Source of the DNA: Phormidium tenue FACHB-1052
Lineage (GTDB): Bacteria > Cyanobacteriota > Cyanobacteriia > Phormidesmidales > Phormidesmidaceae
Assembly: GCF_014696675.1 (NCBI RefSeq)
Contig: NZ_JACJQN010000001.1
Coordinates: 248,001 to 312,000 of the forward strand
Reading direction: 5' to 3'
Length of the DNA stretch: 64,000 nt
The translations under genes and the position numbers were made by a program. Below are positions 51,394 through 60,319 of this stretch, piece after piece; the first letter of the stretch is position 1, and every line of letters begins with the position of its first letter. The notes under the pieces were generated by a model. The model had not been told where the DNA came from. It worked only from the letters and a program-made list of their open reading frames with translations, and searched no databases.

Positions 51394-51540
51394 ATGACCA
51401 CCCTAAAAACCTCGCAATCGACCTCTGCCTCCTCTTCAGCCCGCAACGCTTTAGAAAACCGAGAAGACTTCAGCCTCTGGGCTGAAGCCGTCAAGCAGCA
51501 GATGCTGGAGGCGCTGCAAAAGCGTCAGCGCACCAACTAG
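51394..51540 (+). CDS. Small conserved-looking protein, 48 aa
   Basis: A 48-codon frame from ATG 51394 to TAG 51538-51540. The sequence has a Ser/Thr-rich start (MTTLKTSQSTSASSSARNAL) followed by EDFSLWAEAVKQQMLEALQK, an amphipathic helix ending in KRQRTN. The helix pattern F-x-x-W-A-x-x-V-x-x-Q-M resembles short cyanobacterial proteins I have seen, though I cannot name a family. A strong terminator lies 120 bp downstream. The start lacks a clear ribosome binding site. Confidence 0.5.
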   Translation: MTTLKTSQSTSASSSARNALENREDFSLWAEAVKQQMLEALQKRQRTN

Positions 51541-51660
51541 GGTTATTTGCTGAGCCGATCGCTGAAGCTCCTGTTGCCCAGGTCAGGCCAACTGTTTGAG
51601 GCCGCGATCGCGCCAGTGTCTTCATCATTCAACCGCTTGAAAGCTAGCTGAATTCCATCA

Positions 51661-51709
51661 AAATCCCCTGGGGTGCCTCTATGAAGGCATTTAACCCAGG
51701 GGATTTTTT
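51661..51709. terminator. Strong bidirectional terminator
   Basis: AAATCCCCTGGG (51661-51672) is perfectly complementary to CCCAGGGGATTT (51695-51706). An inner TGCCT/AGGCA pair extends the stem and a T-run follows on the plus strand; the minus strand ends in TTTT. It separates the convergent small gene and EF-G-like gene and should stop both. Confidence 0.85.
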
Positions 51710-51724
51710 AGGTAGAGTCAGGGT

Positions 51725-53752
51725 TTAGCGATCGCTCCCCGTACTCGCCAAAATGCGCTCGGTGAGTTTCTCCGGCACCGGGTCGAGGTGGTCGTAGGTC
51801 CACTTGAAAAAGCCGACGCCCATGGTCAGCGACCGCAGTTCCAAGATCATGGTCTGCATTTCGGCCTGGGGCAGGTGGCCAGTGACCACATCCCAGCCGG
51901 GCCAGTCGGCTTTGGCCTCGTAGCCCAGAATTTGCCCGCGTCTGCCGGTGATCAGCTTCAGCACGTTGGAGGTATAGCTGCTAGGCACCGAAATTTCTAC
52001 CAGGTCAATGGGTTCGAGCAAGGTAGGGGTGCAAGCCGCCAAGCCCTCTTGCATAGCGATGCGGGCCGCCTGTTTAAAGGCGTTGTCGGAGCTGTCGACA
52101 TTGTGGTAGGAGCCGTTGGTTAGCGTCACCGCCACATCCACCACCGGAAAGCCTAGGGGGCCGTGGTCAAGGTATTCGCGCACGCCGGTCTCGACACTGG
52201 GGATGTACTGCTTGGGCACCACGCCGCCCACAATGGTATCGCTAAAGGCAAAGCCATCGCCGCGCGGCAGCGGCTGAATGGACAGGTAAACGTCACCAAA
52301 CTGACCATGGCCGCCGCTCTGGTGCTTATAGCGTCCGTGGACGGCTTCTTTGGCCTGACGGATAGTTTCTTTGTAGGGCACCTGGGGCAGGTGGGTGGAC
52401 ATGGGTAAGTTGTACTTGCGGCTGAGGCGATCGATCGCCAAATTTAAGTGCACATCCCCCTGCCCCCAGAGAATCACCTCGTGGGTATCGCCGTGCTGCT
52501 CCCAAAAGAGCGAGGGGTCTTCTTCGAGCAGCTTGGTGAGGGCGGCGCTGAGTTTAACCTCATCGCTGCGCTTGACGGAGGTGATGGCCAGGGCATAGAC
52601 CGGCTCAATGACTGGAGCTTTGGGCAGCAGAGTTTTAAGGGTGCCGGTTGTCAGGGTATCGCCGGTTTGAGCCCCCTCCAGGCGGGCAACGGCGACAATG
52701 CGACCAGCCTCTGCTCTGGTGAGGCTGTTTTGCTGGGTGCCCGTCAGGTCGTAGAGGCCGCCCATGCGATCGCCGTTCAGGCTATCCCCATCCTTGAGTT
52801 CGCCACACCAGACCCGCACCAGGGAGAGCTTGCCGCCCTGGGGGGTGTAATAGGTTTTGAGCACCTGGGCTAGAGTGTCGGTCTCGCAGGTGATGCCCCG
52901 CTTTTCGCAGGTGACATCTGGGGCCGGGGCTTCCTTCACCAGGGCATTGAGCAGGGGCCGCACGCCGTAGTCATTCAGGGCCACACCGATGAATACCGGA
53001 ACGATGAGGTCGGCTCCCAGCTCCATTCTCAGGTCACGGAAAATTTCCTCTTCGGGGGGCGCAATATCCTCCAGCAGTTCTTCTAATAGATGATCGTCAT
53101 AGTCAGCTAGGGCTTCCAGCATTTCAGCGCGGGCGATCTGTTCCTCGGCTTGCAGTGCGGCGGGCAGCGGCACGGGGTCAGCGGGAGCGCCGGGATGGTA
53201 GTGGAAGGCTTGTTCGGTAACGAGATCAATAAAGCCCACTAACTCGTGGTTTTGACGAATTGGGTACTGCTGGGGAATCACGGGTCGGGAAGAGATCTGA
53301 CGCAGGGCCGCCAGCACTTCAGCAAAGGTGCCGTTGGCGCGATCGAGCTTGTTGATCCAGATCAGGTGGGGAATTTCCCAGGTATCTAAAAATTGCAGCA
53401 GGGGCGAGAGGGTGAGCACTTTGTTGGGGTCGGCTTCGCAGACCACGATCGCCGCATCGACCCCCATCAGGGCATGGTTAGTTTCCTGCTGCAGCTCCAC
53501 CGAGCCGGGGCAATCGACAAACGTAAAACAAATGCCGCCGTACTGAGTACTGGCGGCATTGAGTTCTACGGTCATGTGGCGGGTGCGGGCCTCCGGGGAG
53601 CTATCGCCGAGGGTGTTGCCCTCATCGACGCTGCCCTTGCGAGTTGTGGCCCCAGTGACAGACATAATGCTCTCTAAAAGAGTTGTTTTGCCGCTGGAAT
53701 AGGTGCCGACCAGCGCTACATTACGTCGGCCTGAAAGGACGTTTTGAGCCAT
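51725..53752 (-). CDS. Elongation factor G-like translational GTPase, divergent G motifs
   Basis: EF-G-type GTPase of 675 aa from ATG 53752, which has AAGGAG six nt upstream. Domain I carries the P-loop GTYSSGKTT (16-24), NKLD and switch regions. Domain II to V follow, including LPMSTHLPQVPYKETIRQA, SGGHGQFGDVYLSIQPLPRG, PKQYIPSVETGVREYLDHGP and the C-terminal ribosome-contact region EISVPSSYTSNVLKLITGRR. Two GTPase motifs depart from canonical EF-G. The usual DxPGH is DCPGS (80-84), so the catalytic His is Ser, and RGIT is RHMT. It matches the EF-G-like paralogue family, whose role in cyanobacteria is unclear. It is not the main EF-G. Confidence 0.9.
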   Translation of the reverse strand: MAQNVLSGRRNVALVGTYSSGKTTLLESIMSVTGATTRKGSVDEGNTLGDSSPEARTRHMTVELNAASTQYGGICFTFVDCPGSVELQQETNHALMGVDAAIVVCEADPNKVLTLSPLLQFLDTWEIPHLIWINKLDRANGTFAEVLAALRQISSRPVIPQQYPIRQNHELVGFIDLVTEQAFHYHPGAPADPVPLPAALQAEEQIARAEMLEALADYDDHLLEELLEDIAPPEEEIFRDLRMELGADLIVPVFIGVALNDYGVRPLLNALVKEAPAPDVTCEKRGITCETDTLAQVLKTYYTPQGGKLSLVRVWCGELKDGDSLNGDRMGGLYDLTGTQQNSLTRAEAGRIVAVARLEGAQTGDTLTTGTLKTLLPKAPVIEPVYALAITSVKRSDEVKLSAALTKLLEEDPSLFWEQHGDTHEVILWGQGDVHLNLAIDRLSRKYNLPMSTHLPQVPYKETIRQAKEAVHGRYKHQSGGHGQFGDVYLSIQPLPRGDGFAFSDTIVGGVVPKQYIPSVETGVREYLDHGPLGFPVVDVAVTLTNGSYHNVDSSDNAFKQAARIAMQEGLAACTPTLLEPIDLVEISVPSSYTSNVLKLITGRRGQILGYEAKADWPGWDVVTGHLPQAEMQTMILELRSLTMGVGFFKWTYDHLDPVPEKLTERILASTGSDR

Positions 53753-53991
53753 AATAAACTCCTTGCCATGGTGCGATGGCATGTAGAGAAAAGCCTATAG
53801 CTTGAAGGCGTGACGAGCGTGATATGAAGTGACTCAGCTGTGTCTAACCCCAGATTAACGCGACCTTAACTCCCTGCTTGATCAGGTTCTAGAAAGTTCA
53901 CCTGTTGAAGTTTTGTGCCTAGTTTTGTCGATCTGTAACAGTAGATTCTTAGGGTTTAAGGTCAAGGGTCTAAGGCTGTTCTCTAAGCCTT

Positions 53992-56052
53992 TCACCCTGC
54001 CCCCGTCTCGCCATCCAACACCTGTCGCACTTTTTGGGCCAGCGTCGATGGGGTAAAGGGCTTTTGCAAAAAGGCTACGTCGGCCTTTAAAACGCCGTGG
54101 TGAATCACGGCATCGTCGGTGTAGCCAGAGAGAAACAACACCTTACAGTGGGGATGGGTGCGGGTCACCTGGGCAGCTAGTTCGCGCCCCCCCAGGTGGG
54201 GCATCACCACATCGGACATCAGCAGGTGAATGGGGTCGGGCTCATGCTCGACCAGGTGCAGAGCATCTTGGCCATTGGTAGCCTCTAAGACTCGATAGCC
54301 ACACCGCTGCAAAACATAAATTTCTAGGGCGCGCACGGCATCTTCATCTTCGACCACCAGGATGGTTTCAGTGCCCTGGGGCAGGGTAGACAATCGCCCC
54401 TGCGATCGCCCCTCAGGCACCGACTCCGCCACCAGCGGCAGGTAGATCTGAAACCTCGTTCCTTGGCCCACTGCACTCTCTACCGCGATGTAGCCCCCCG
54501 ACTGCTTGACAATGCCATGCACCGTGGCCAGCCCCAGGCCGGTGCCCTTACCCACGGGCTTGGTGGTAAAAAAGGGTTCAAACATTCTGGCCTGGGTCGC
54601 CGCGTCAATGCCGCAGCCGGTGTCGCTCACCGTGAGCAGCACGTAATTTCCGGGGCCCAAGCCAGCCAGTTGGCGGCATTGGGCTTCGTCTAGCTGCACA
54701 GTCTGGGTGGCCAGGGTCAGGGTGCCGCCCTGGGGCATGGCGTCGCGGGCGTTGACCGCCAGGTTCATCAACACCTGCTCGATTTGGCCGGGGTCAGCTT
54801 TAATGGGGCCGAGGGTAGGGCTCAGGGTGGTGACTAAAATAATGTCTTCACCGATCAGACGGCGCAGCATGGTTTCGGTATTGCTGACCACGGTGTTGAG
54901 GTTAAGCGCTTGGGGCGTTAGCACCTGCTGACGACTAAAGGCCAGCAGCTGACTGGTTAGCGCCCCAGCTCGTTCGCCCGCCTGGTAAATTTCACCCAGC
55001 AGCTGAGCGGCAGAGTCACTGGTGGGAATACGGCTCTGCAAAAGCTCGCTGTAGCCTTTAATCACCGTGATTAGGTTGTTAAAGTCGTGGGCAATCCCCC
55101 CCGCCAGCCGACCGATGGCCTCCATTTTTTGGGCTTGGCGAAACTGCTCTTCGAGCCGCTGCTGCTCGGTGACGTTGCGGGCCTGCACCAGGCAGGCGGG
55201 GCGATCGGCGAAGGTTAGACCGTAGGCGGAGAGTTCAACACTGATGATTTCACCAGTTTTCTTTTGGTGGCGCCAGACGCCATGACGTTCTAGGGATGAG
55301 CCTGACTGAGCCAACCGCTCCATTAGAGCGGGCACATCCTCGGGCGGATAAATAGCTTGCAGGGTCATGGTCAAAAACTCGTCGCGGCTGTAGCCATACT
55401 CAGCTACGGCGGCATCGTTGACGGCTAGGCAAGCTAGGGTTGTGCGATCGTAGACCAACACTGGGTCAGTGATGGCTTGAAATAGCTGGCGGTAGCGGGC
55501 TTCGCTGTCGCGCAGGGCGGCCTCAGTGCGCTTGCGTTCGGCAATTTCGGCCCCTAGCCGCCGGTTGGTTTGCTGTAGGCCCTCGATCTTTTTCTCCAGC
55601 TTGCGAAACAGGGCTTCGCTGTAGTCTTTGAGCAAAGCATTTTCTGCAAGCTGGGGCTGGCGCACCGAAGATTGGGCGGGGTCAAAGTGAGCCAGTAAAG
55701 CCGCGATGCTAACCATCAACGCCTCGGGTTCAGCAGGCTTGACCAAGAAGGCGTCGGCCCCCAGGTCAAAGGCCAGACGCTCATCTTTAATGTCGGTATA
55801 GGTGGCGGTGTAGACCATAAAGGGAATGGCCTTGAGCTGATCGTCGGCCTTCCACTGGCGCAGCAGAGTGTAGCCATCCATCACCGGCATCAGCAGGTCA
55901 GAGATGACCAAGATGGGGGGCTGCTGGCGAGCTTTAGCTAAGGCTTCCGCCCCGTGGCGGGCTTCTTCCACGGTGTAGCCATAGCCCTGAAGCAGCATGC
56001 GCAGCAGGTAGAGATTCTCAGCGTTATCGTCAACAACCAGCACTTGACTCAT
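53992..56052 (-). CDS. Hybrid histidine kinase: receiver-PAS-kinase-receiver
   Basis: A 686-aa cytosolic phosphorelay protein from ATG 56052. It has an N-terminal receiver ([20 protein letters not shown], phospho-Asp in [16 protein letters not shown], Lys in [10 protein letters not shown]). A coiled coil and PAS domain ([20 protein letters not shown]) come next. A HisKA-type domain with His in [16 protein letters not shown], and the HATPase motifs [15 protein letters not shown] and [20 protein letters not shown], follow. The C-terminal receiver has phospho-Asp in [16 protein letters not shown]. The ATG overlaps the stop of the response regulator (ATGA), indicating coupling. It is third in a kinase-receiver-hybrid operon. 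Confidence 0.93.
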   Translation of the reverse strand: MSQVLVVDDNAENLYLLRMLLQGYGYTVEEARHGAEALAKARQQPPILVISDLLMPVMDGYTLLRQWKADDQLKAIPFMVYTATYTDIKDERLAFDLGADAFLVKPAEPEALMVSIAALLAHFDPAQSSVRQPQLAENALLKDYSEALFRKLEKKIEGLQQTNRRLGAEIAERKRTEAALRDSEARYRQLFQAITDPVLVYDRTTLACLAVNDAAVAEYGYSRDEFLTMTLQAIYPPEDVPALMERLAQSGSSLERHGVWRHQKKTGEIISVELSAYGLTFADRPACLVQARNVTEQQRLEEQFRQAQKMEAIGRLAGGIAHDFNNLITVIKGYSELLQSRIPTSDSAAQLLGEIYQAGERAGALTSQLLAFSRQQVLTPQALNLNTVVSNTETMLRRLIGEDIILVTTLSPTLGPIKADPGQIEQVLMNLAVNARDAMPQGGTLTLATQTVQLDEAQCRQLAGLGPGNYVLLTVSDTGCGIDAATQARMFEPFFTTKPVGKGTGLGLATVHGIVKQSGGYIAVESAVGQGTRFQIYLPLVAESVPEGRSQGRLSTLPQGTETILVVEDEDAVRALEIYVLQRCGYRVLEATNGQDALHLVEHEPDPIHLLMSDVVMPHLGGRELAAQVTRTHPHCKVLFLSGYTDDAVIHHGVLKADVAFLQKPFTPSTLAQKVRQVLDGETGAG

Positions 56053-56438
56053 AGGGCAACATCTCCTGGAGTGGCGAGGAAGAACCGCTCCACTTCGTCG
56101 CCGAATGATTCGGGGTCGATGGGTTTTTCGATGTAGCCTTCGGCTCCGGCGGCTAGGCATTTTTCGCGATCGCCCACCATGGCATAGGACGTAACCGCCA
56201 CAATCGGGATTGATTTGAGTTGGGGGTCGCTCTTGAGGGCATAGGCTACAGCATGGCCATCCATGCCGGGCAGCTGAATGTCGAGCAAAATTAGGTCGGG
56301 TTGGGCGATCGCCGCTAGTTCCAACCCCTGAAGACCGGTTTCTGCCTGAAGAATTTTATGGCCCCGCTGCTCCAGCAAAAACTGCACTAAGTAGCGGTTT
56401 TGGGGATTGTCTTCAATTAACAGAATGGTCTTTGTCAT
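56049..56438 (-). CDS. Single-domain response regulator
   Basis: A 129-aa receiver without output domain. Conserved residues are visible: acidic pocket in ILLIEDNPQNRYLVQFLLEQ, phospho-Asp in PDLILLDIQLPGMDGHAVAY, Thr in PIVAVTSYAM and Lys in GYIEKPIDPESF. Its start overlaps the stop of the upstream sensor kinase and its stop overlaps the start of the hybrid kinase, both as ATGA. It is therefore translated with both and probably shuttles phosphate between them, as in DivK/CheY-like relays. Confidence 0.94.
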   Translation of the reverse strand: MTKTILLIEDNPQNRYLVQFLLEQRGHKILQAETGLQGLELAAIAQPDLILLDIQLPGMDGHAVAYALKSDPQLKSIPIVAVTSYAMVGDREKCLAAGAEGYIEKPIDPESFGDEVERFFLATPGDVAL

Positions 56439-59266
56439 GGTGTCTCCGGTGCTTGCAGCGGCAGCGTCACGGTAAAGGTGCTGCCCATCCCCCAGGTGCT
56501 CTCGGCCTGAATGGTGCCCCCCATCAGCTCGACCAGGCGGCGACAGATCGCCAAGCCCAGCCCCGTACCCTCGTGGTTGCGGGTCAACCCCGAGTCGATC
56601 TGCCGAAAGGGTTGAAACAGAGCGGGCAGATCCTCCGCCTTGATGCCTATGCCCGTGTCAGAGACTCGCAGGCGCAGCGTCGCTGGGGCAGCCTCAGCTC
56701 TAGAGGGTTCATACAATTCTGCGGTCAGGGCGACGTTACCGCGATCGGTAAATTTAATGGCATTGCTCAGCAGATTGAGCAAGATCTGCTCAAACCGCCG
56801 CTGGTCAGTGATGGCTTCGCCCAGGGTGGGGGCTACCTCAACACGCAGGTCTAGCGCTTTAGCGACGGCCTGGGGCTGCACGATCGCCAGCACTTTAGCA
56901 ATCGACCGGGGCAGGTCAAAGGGCTCGCGGGCCACCTCTAACTGCCCAGCTTCAATTTTAGAAATATCGAGCACATCGTTGACCAGGGCCAGCAGGTGGC
57001 GAGCGCTGGTGCGCACCATGGCGAGCTGCTTGCTCTGCTCGGCGTTGAGTGGCCCGGCCAAGCCCTGCAAGATAATGCCGGTGAAGCCAATGATGGAGTT
57101 GAGCGGGGTGCGCAGCTCGTGACTCATGGTGGCGAGGAAGGCCGATTTGATGCGATCGGCGGCCTCAGCCTGGTGACGCTTCTCGCGCTCGGCCTCGGCC
57201 TGGCGGCGGGCGGTCATGTCGGTGCCAATGCTGAGAATTTCAACTACGTTGCCGATGGCGTCAAGCTCAATACGGTTGGTCCAGGCGACCCAGACGCGCT
57301 GGCCGTCGTGGCGCATATTTTCGTTGATGTTTTGCTCAAAGGCGCTGGGGTTGGCGCAGATGGCATCCATGAGCTGTTGCAGGTCGCGCCCACCACTTTC
57401 CATCGGCGGCACGATGGTTTCCATCACGTGGCGGCCAATGATTTCGGCTTCGCTATAGCCAAAGAAGCGCTGGCCATACTCATTGAGAAAGGTAATGCAG
57501 CCATCGGAGTTCCACCGCAGAATGATGCTGTTGGCATGCTCGACCAGTTCGCGATACTTGCGCTCGCTCTCGGCCAACCGGGTCTCGGCTCGCCGCCGAG
57601 CCGAAATATCAATGCCGACCCCCACCAGGCACCAGGTGTTCTCAAACTGAACCCGCTGCCCGGTAAAAAAATAGGGGGTGGTGGTACCGTCTTTGGCAAC
57701 AAAGTCTGCCTCCATGGAGGACTCACCGTCGGTAAACACCTGGGCGATGCGCTGCTCTAATCTGGCTCTGTCGTCACCGGCAAAAAAGTGAATAGGGTGC
57801 ATGTGGGCGATCTCATCGGCAGAGTAGCCAGAGACGCGCTCAAAATTTTGGTTCCAGCGCAGGAAGTGACCCTCGGTGTCGTAGAAGTACAGAATGCCGG
57901 GCATGCTCTCGATCATGATTTCGGTAAAGCGCATTTCGTCGCGCACAGCCTGCTCGGCCTGGCGGCGGGCCTCGTCACGGGCAAAGGCGCTAAGGGCAAA
58001 GGCGAGATCGCCAGCGGCCTCTTCGAGCAGGGCGATCTCTTTGTCGTGGAAAATGTTGGGCTGCTCGGCGTAGACGTTGAGCACCCCAACGATCTCCCCT
58101 TCGAGGATGATTGGGAAGTGGGCCGAGGCCCGAAACCGGCCCTCGGCGATCGCCCCGTGCCCAGCACGGGTGGCTGGGTCGGTGAGAGCGTCATTGCAAA
58201 TATAGGGCTGGTGCGATCGCAACACCATGGCGGCCAACTCTCCCGACAGATCCGCCGCCGGTTTTTGGCCCATCGCCCCTGGGTTGGACAGTAGACCTGC
58301 GCTGTCGCCCACCACCGCCACGGGCGTTAGTCCGTCGGGTTCTACCCCACGCCAGCCGATCCAGGCGAGACAAAAGCCGCCGTCATTCACCAGCGCCTGA
58401 CAGACTTTTTGAAACAGCTCGTCGCGGTCGGCAGTCCAGACAATGGCCTGGTTGATCTGGCTGAGGGCCGCGTAGAGCCGGGACATGCGGGCAATCTCGC
58501 GATCGCGCTCCTTCAGCGCCGTAATGTCGCGCACAATGGCCGAGGTGCCGATAATATTGCCCCGACTGTCTTTCAGCGGTGACGCAGCAATGCACACGTA
58601 GATGAGCTGCCCAGCTTTGGTATGGCGCTGGGTCTCCAGCCGCTCAATGCGCTCGCCCCGCTGAATTTTCTCCAGAATTAGGCTGGCTTCGCTCAGCTTG
58701 TCTACTGGATACAGCCGCGCCACGGGGGTGCCGAGCATGTCGGCGGCGGAGTAGCCGTAGATTGCCTCTGCTCCGGCATTCCAGCTCGTGACGATGCCGT
58801 TGAGGTCGGTGCTAATAATGGCATCAGAGGTCGATTCGACGATCGCCGCCATGCGATCGCGATAGGTCTGGGCCGCGTTGCGATCGCTCAAATCGCGAAT
58901 CAAGCCCAGCAGAGTGCCATCGGGCAGGAGCGTGGCGATCACCTCCGCCGTAAACACCGTGCCGTCCTTGCGGCGAAACTGCCATTCGCGGTGGTGATCG
59001 CGGCGAGTGTGAATTTGGCCCAGGGCCGAGTCAATGTGGGGCGCTTCGGTCTGCACCACAATATCTGAAGCATGCAGCCCAACGAACTCATCGCGGCTGT
59101 AGCCAAACATCTCACAGGCGCTGGCATTGACATCAACGTAGTAGCTCTCGGCGTCGGCCAGCACAATGCCCAACTGAGCATGGTCGAACAGCGTGCGGTA
59201 GCGGGCTTCACAGGCCTGTAGCTGCTGGGCTAGGGCGGCCATAGACGAGGAGGGGGACTGCGACAT
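56435..59266 (-). CDS. Multi-PAS/GAF sensor histidine kinase
   Basis: A 943-aa cytosolic sensor kinase. In order: PAS 1 (CEARYRTLFDHAQLGIVLAD), PAS 2 (IVESTSDAIISTDLNGIVTS), a GAF domain (HFPIILEGEIVGVLNVYAEQ), PAS 3 (EIMIESMPGILYFYDTEGHF), PAS 4 (ELVEHANSIILRWNSDGCIT), then HisKA with His in FLATMSHELRTPLNSIIGFT. The HATPase has LLNLLSNAIKFTDRG and GTGLGLAICRRLVELMGG. There is no membrane helix, so it senses intracellular redox, light or ligand signals through PAS/GAF cofactors. Cofactor residues cannot be judged by eye, and no bilin-binding Cys motif stood out in the GAF. It is first in the relay operon. Confidence 0.93.
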   Translation of the reverse strand: MSQSPSSSMAALAQQLQACEARYRTLFDHAQLGIVLADAESYYVDVNASACEMFGYSRDEFVGLHASDIVVQTEAPHIDSALGQIHTRRDHHREWQFRRKDGTVFTAEVIATLLPDGTLLGLIRDLSDRNAAQTYRDRMAAIVESTSDAIISTDLNGIVTSWNAGAEAIYGYSAADMLGTPVARLYPVDKLSEASLILEKIQRGERIERLETQRHTKAGQLIYVCIAASPLKDSRGNIIGTSAIVRDITALKERDREIARMSRLYAALSQINQAIVWTADRDELFQKVCQALVNDGGFCLAWIGWRGVEPDGLTPVAVVGDSAGLLSNPGAMGQKPAADLSGELAAMVLRSHQPYICNDALTDPATRAGHGAIAEGRFRASAHFPIILEGEIVGVLNVYAEQPNIFHDKEIALLEEAAGDLAFALSAFARDEARRQAEQAVRDEMRFTEIMIESMPGILYFYDTEGHFLRWNQNFERVSGYSADEIAHMHPIHFFAGDDRARLEQRIAQVFTDGESSMEADFVAKDGTTTPYFFTGQRVQFENTWCLVGVGIDISARRRAETRLAESERKYRELVEHANSIILRWNSDGCITFLNEYGQRFFGYSEAEIIGRHVMETIVPPMESGGRDLQQLMDAICANPSAFEQNINENMRHDGQRVWVAWTNRIELDAIGNVVEILSIGTDMTARRQAEAEREKRHQAEAADRIKSAFLATMSHELRTPLNSIIGFTGIILQGLAGPLNAEQSKQLAMVRTSARHLLALVNDVLDISKIEAGQLEVAREPFDLPRSIAKVLAIVQPQAVAKALDLRVEVAPTLGEAITDQRRFEQILLNLLSNAIKFTDRGNVALTAELYEPSRAEAAPATLRLRVSDTGIGIKAEDLPALFQPFRQIDSGLTRNHEGTGLGLAICRRLVELMGGTIQAESTWGMGSTFTVTLPLQAPETP

Positions 59267-59424
59267 AGCGAGAGTGCCCTCGGGAGTAGATGGTATTAGA
59301 CCGTTAAGGTCACCCTGTTGTCTGCGATCTTAGCCTTTAGATAGATGTGGTACGCCAGAATACATCACCTTTTTTGGGTCACGAATCAATTTTAGACATC
59401 AGTTTGAGCACAGCGGAGCAGAGG

Positions 59425-60210
59425 TTACAGAGGCACCTCAGCAATATCGGCGATCGCAGGCAAGGTCATTACCCCCTCCTGGCCAAAGCGCTCCGACCAC
59501 CGCTGGCAGCGCACCGCAAACGGGCACTGAGCACAGTAGCCCAGGGCCGGGTCAACCTTGGGCAGATCGACCTCGGTGGCCAGCAAGGTGGTCAAGGCGT
59601 CGGTCAACCCTTGCAGGTCGGCCTCGGTGCGGCGGTGCTGGGCGGCACCATAGCCAATGGTGATACTGCTGGGCGGTTTGGGCGCGGCCTGAGCCGTCGG
59701 AGGGGCGACAAACCAGTAGGTCATCGTCACCTGCTCTGGGGACAGGTGGCTGGTTTCGACCAGCAGATAGAGGTACAGGCGGGTCTGCCAATGCTGGGTT
59801 AGCTGGGTCTGCTGGGGCGGGTTTTGGTAAGTCTTCCAATCAACAATTTGGCCGCTGGTCGGCCCCATTACCAGCAGGTCGTAGATGGCGGTGAGGGTAT
59901 AGCCGTTAAAGGCCAGGGTGCGGCGGTGCTCGCTTTGGCGCAAGCCATTGACCTGAGGCAAAAACAGATCTGGCGCAGCGGCCAGCAAGCTATGCACCGC
60001 CGCATCAAGGGCGGCGTCTTCTTTTAACAAATTATCGACGGGCAGGCCCAAATCTCGCTGCTGCATCACCCGGTGAAACTCAGTGCCCCACCGCTGCCGC
60101 TCCGCCATAGCCGGATCCATAGGTGCCGTGTGGTGCTCTAGGTAGGTGTATTGGTAGCGCCGGGGGCAAATTTCCAGCAGGCTTAAATGGCCCTGGGTGA
60201 GAGAGAGCAT
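59425..60210 (-). CDS. PD-(D/E)XK nuclease with Cas4/RecB-like iron-sulphur cysteines
   Basis: A 261-aa nuclease of the RecB/Cas4 (PD-(D/E)XK) superfamily from ATG 60210. Nuclease residues: His in GTEFHRVMQQ, Glu/Asp in LTAIYDLLVMG, DWK in GQIVDWKTYQN, then QTRLYLYLL. Four cysteines fit an Fe-S cluster, one at residue 15 (LEICPRRY) and three near the C-terminus in YCAQCPFAVRCQRW (C-x2-C-x5-C), as in Cas4 and AddB. No CRISPR or RecBCD/AddAB helicase gene is near, so it is a stand-alone enzyme, probably in DNA repair. An upstream TTG (60225) is an alternative start. Confidence 0.87.
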   Translation of the reverse strand: MLSLTQGHLSLLEICPRRYQYTYLEHHTAPMDPAMAERQRWGTEFHRVMQQRDLGLPVDNLLKEDAALDAAVHSLLAAAPDLFLPQVNGLRQSEHRRTLAFNGYTLTAIYDLLVMGPTSGQIVDWKTYQNPPQQTQLTQHWQTRLYLYLLVETSHLSPEQVTMTYWFVAPPTAQAAPKPPSSITIGYGAAQHRRTEADLQGLTDALTTLLATEVDLPKVDPALGYCAQCPFAVRCQRWSERFGQEGVMTLPAIADIAEVPL

Positions 60211-60225
60211 AGAAAAGAGGCTCAA

Positions 60226-60300
60226 GGTTCAAGGGTTAGGGTTCAAGGCTTCATTTCAAACCTTGTACCTAAACCTTAAACCCTGCACCCCTCATCCAGC
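60226..60300. repeat. G-rich imperfect palindrome between hemE and the nuclease gene
   Basis: GGTTCAAGGGTTAGGGTTCA and, 20 bp later, the imperfect reverse complement CCTTGTACCTAAACCTTAAA form a loose dyad in the 109-bp gap. It has no coding potential and could help terminate hemE transcription or be a fragment of a repeat. Confidence 0.4.
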
Positions 60301-60319
60301 AGTCCTCTATGGCGTTGCG

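Noticed and set aside
56996-57760. 254-aa plus-strand open frame opposite the multi-PAS kinase
   Set aside because: Composition is repetitive Gly/Ala/Val with no domain, as expected for the shadow of a coding strand.
59425-60210. Cas4 of a CRISPR system
   Set aside because: Although the cysteine pattern fits, there is no repeat-spacer array or other cas gene anywhere in the window.
60226-60260. Telomere-like GGGTTAGGGTT sequence
   Set aside because: Only two imperfect units are present and they belong to a loose dyad; a tandem array is absent.
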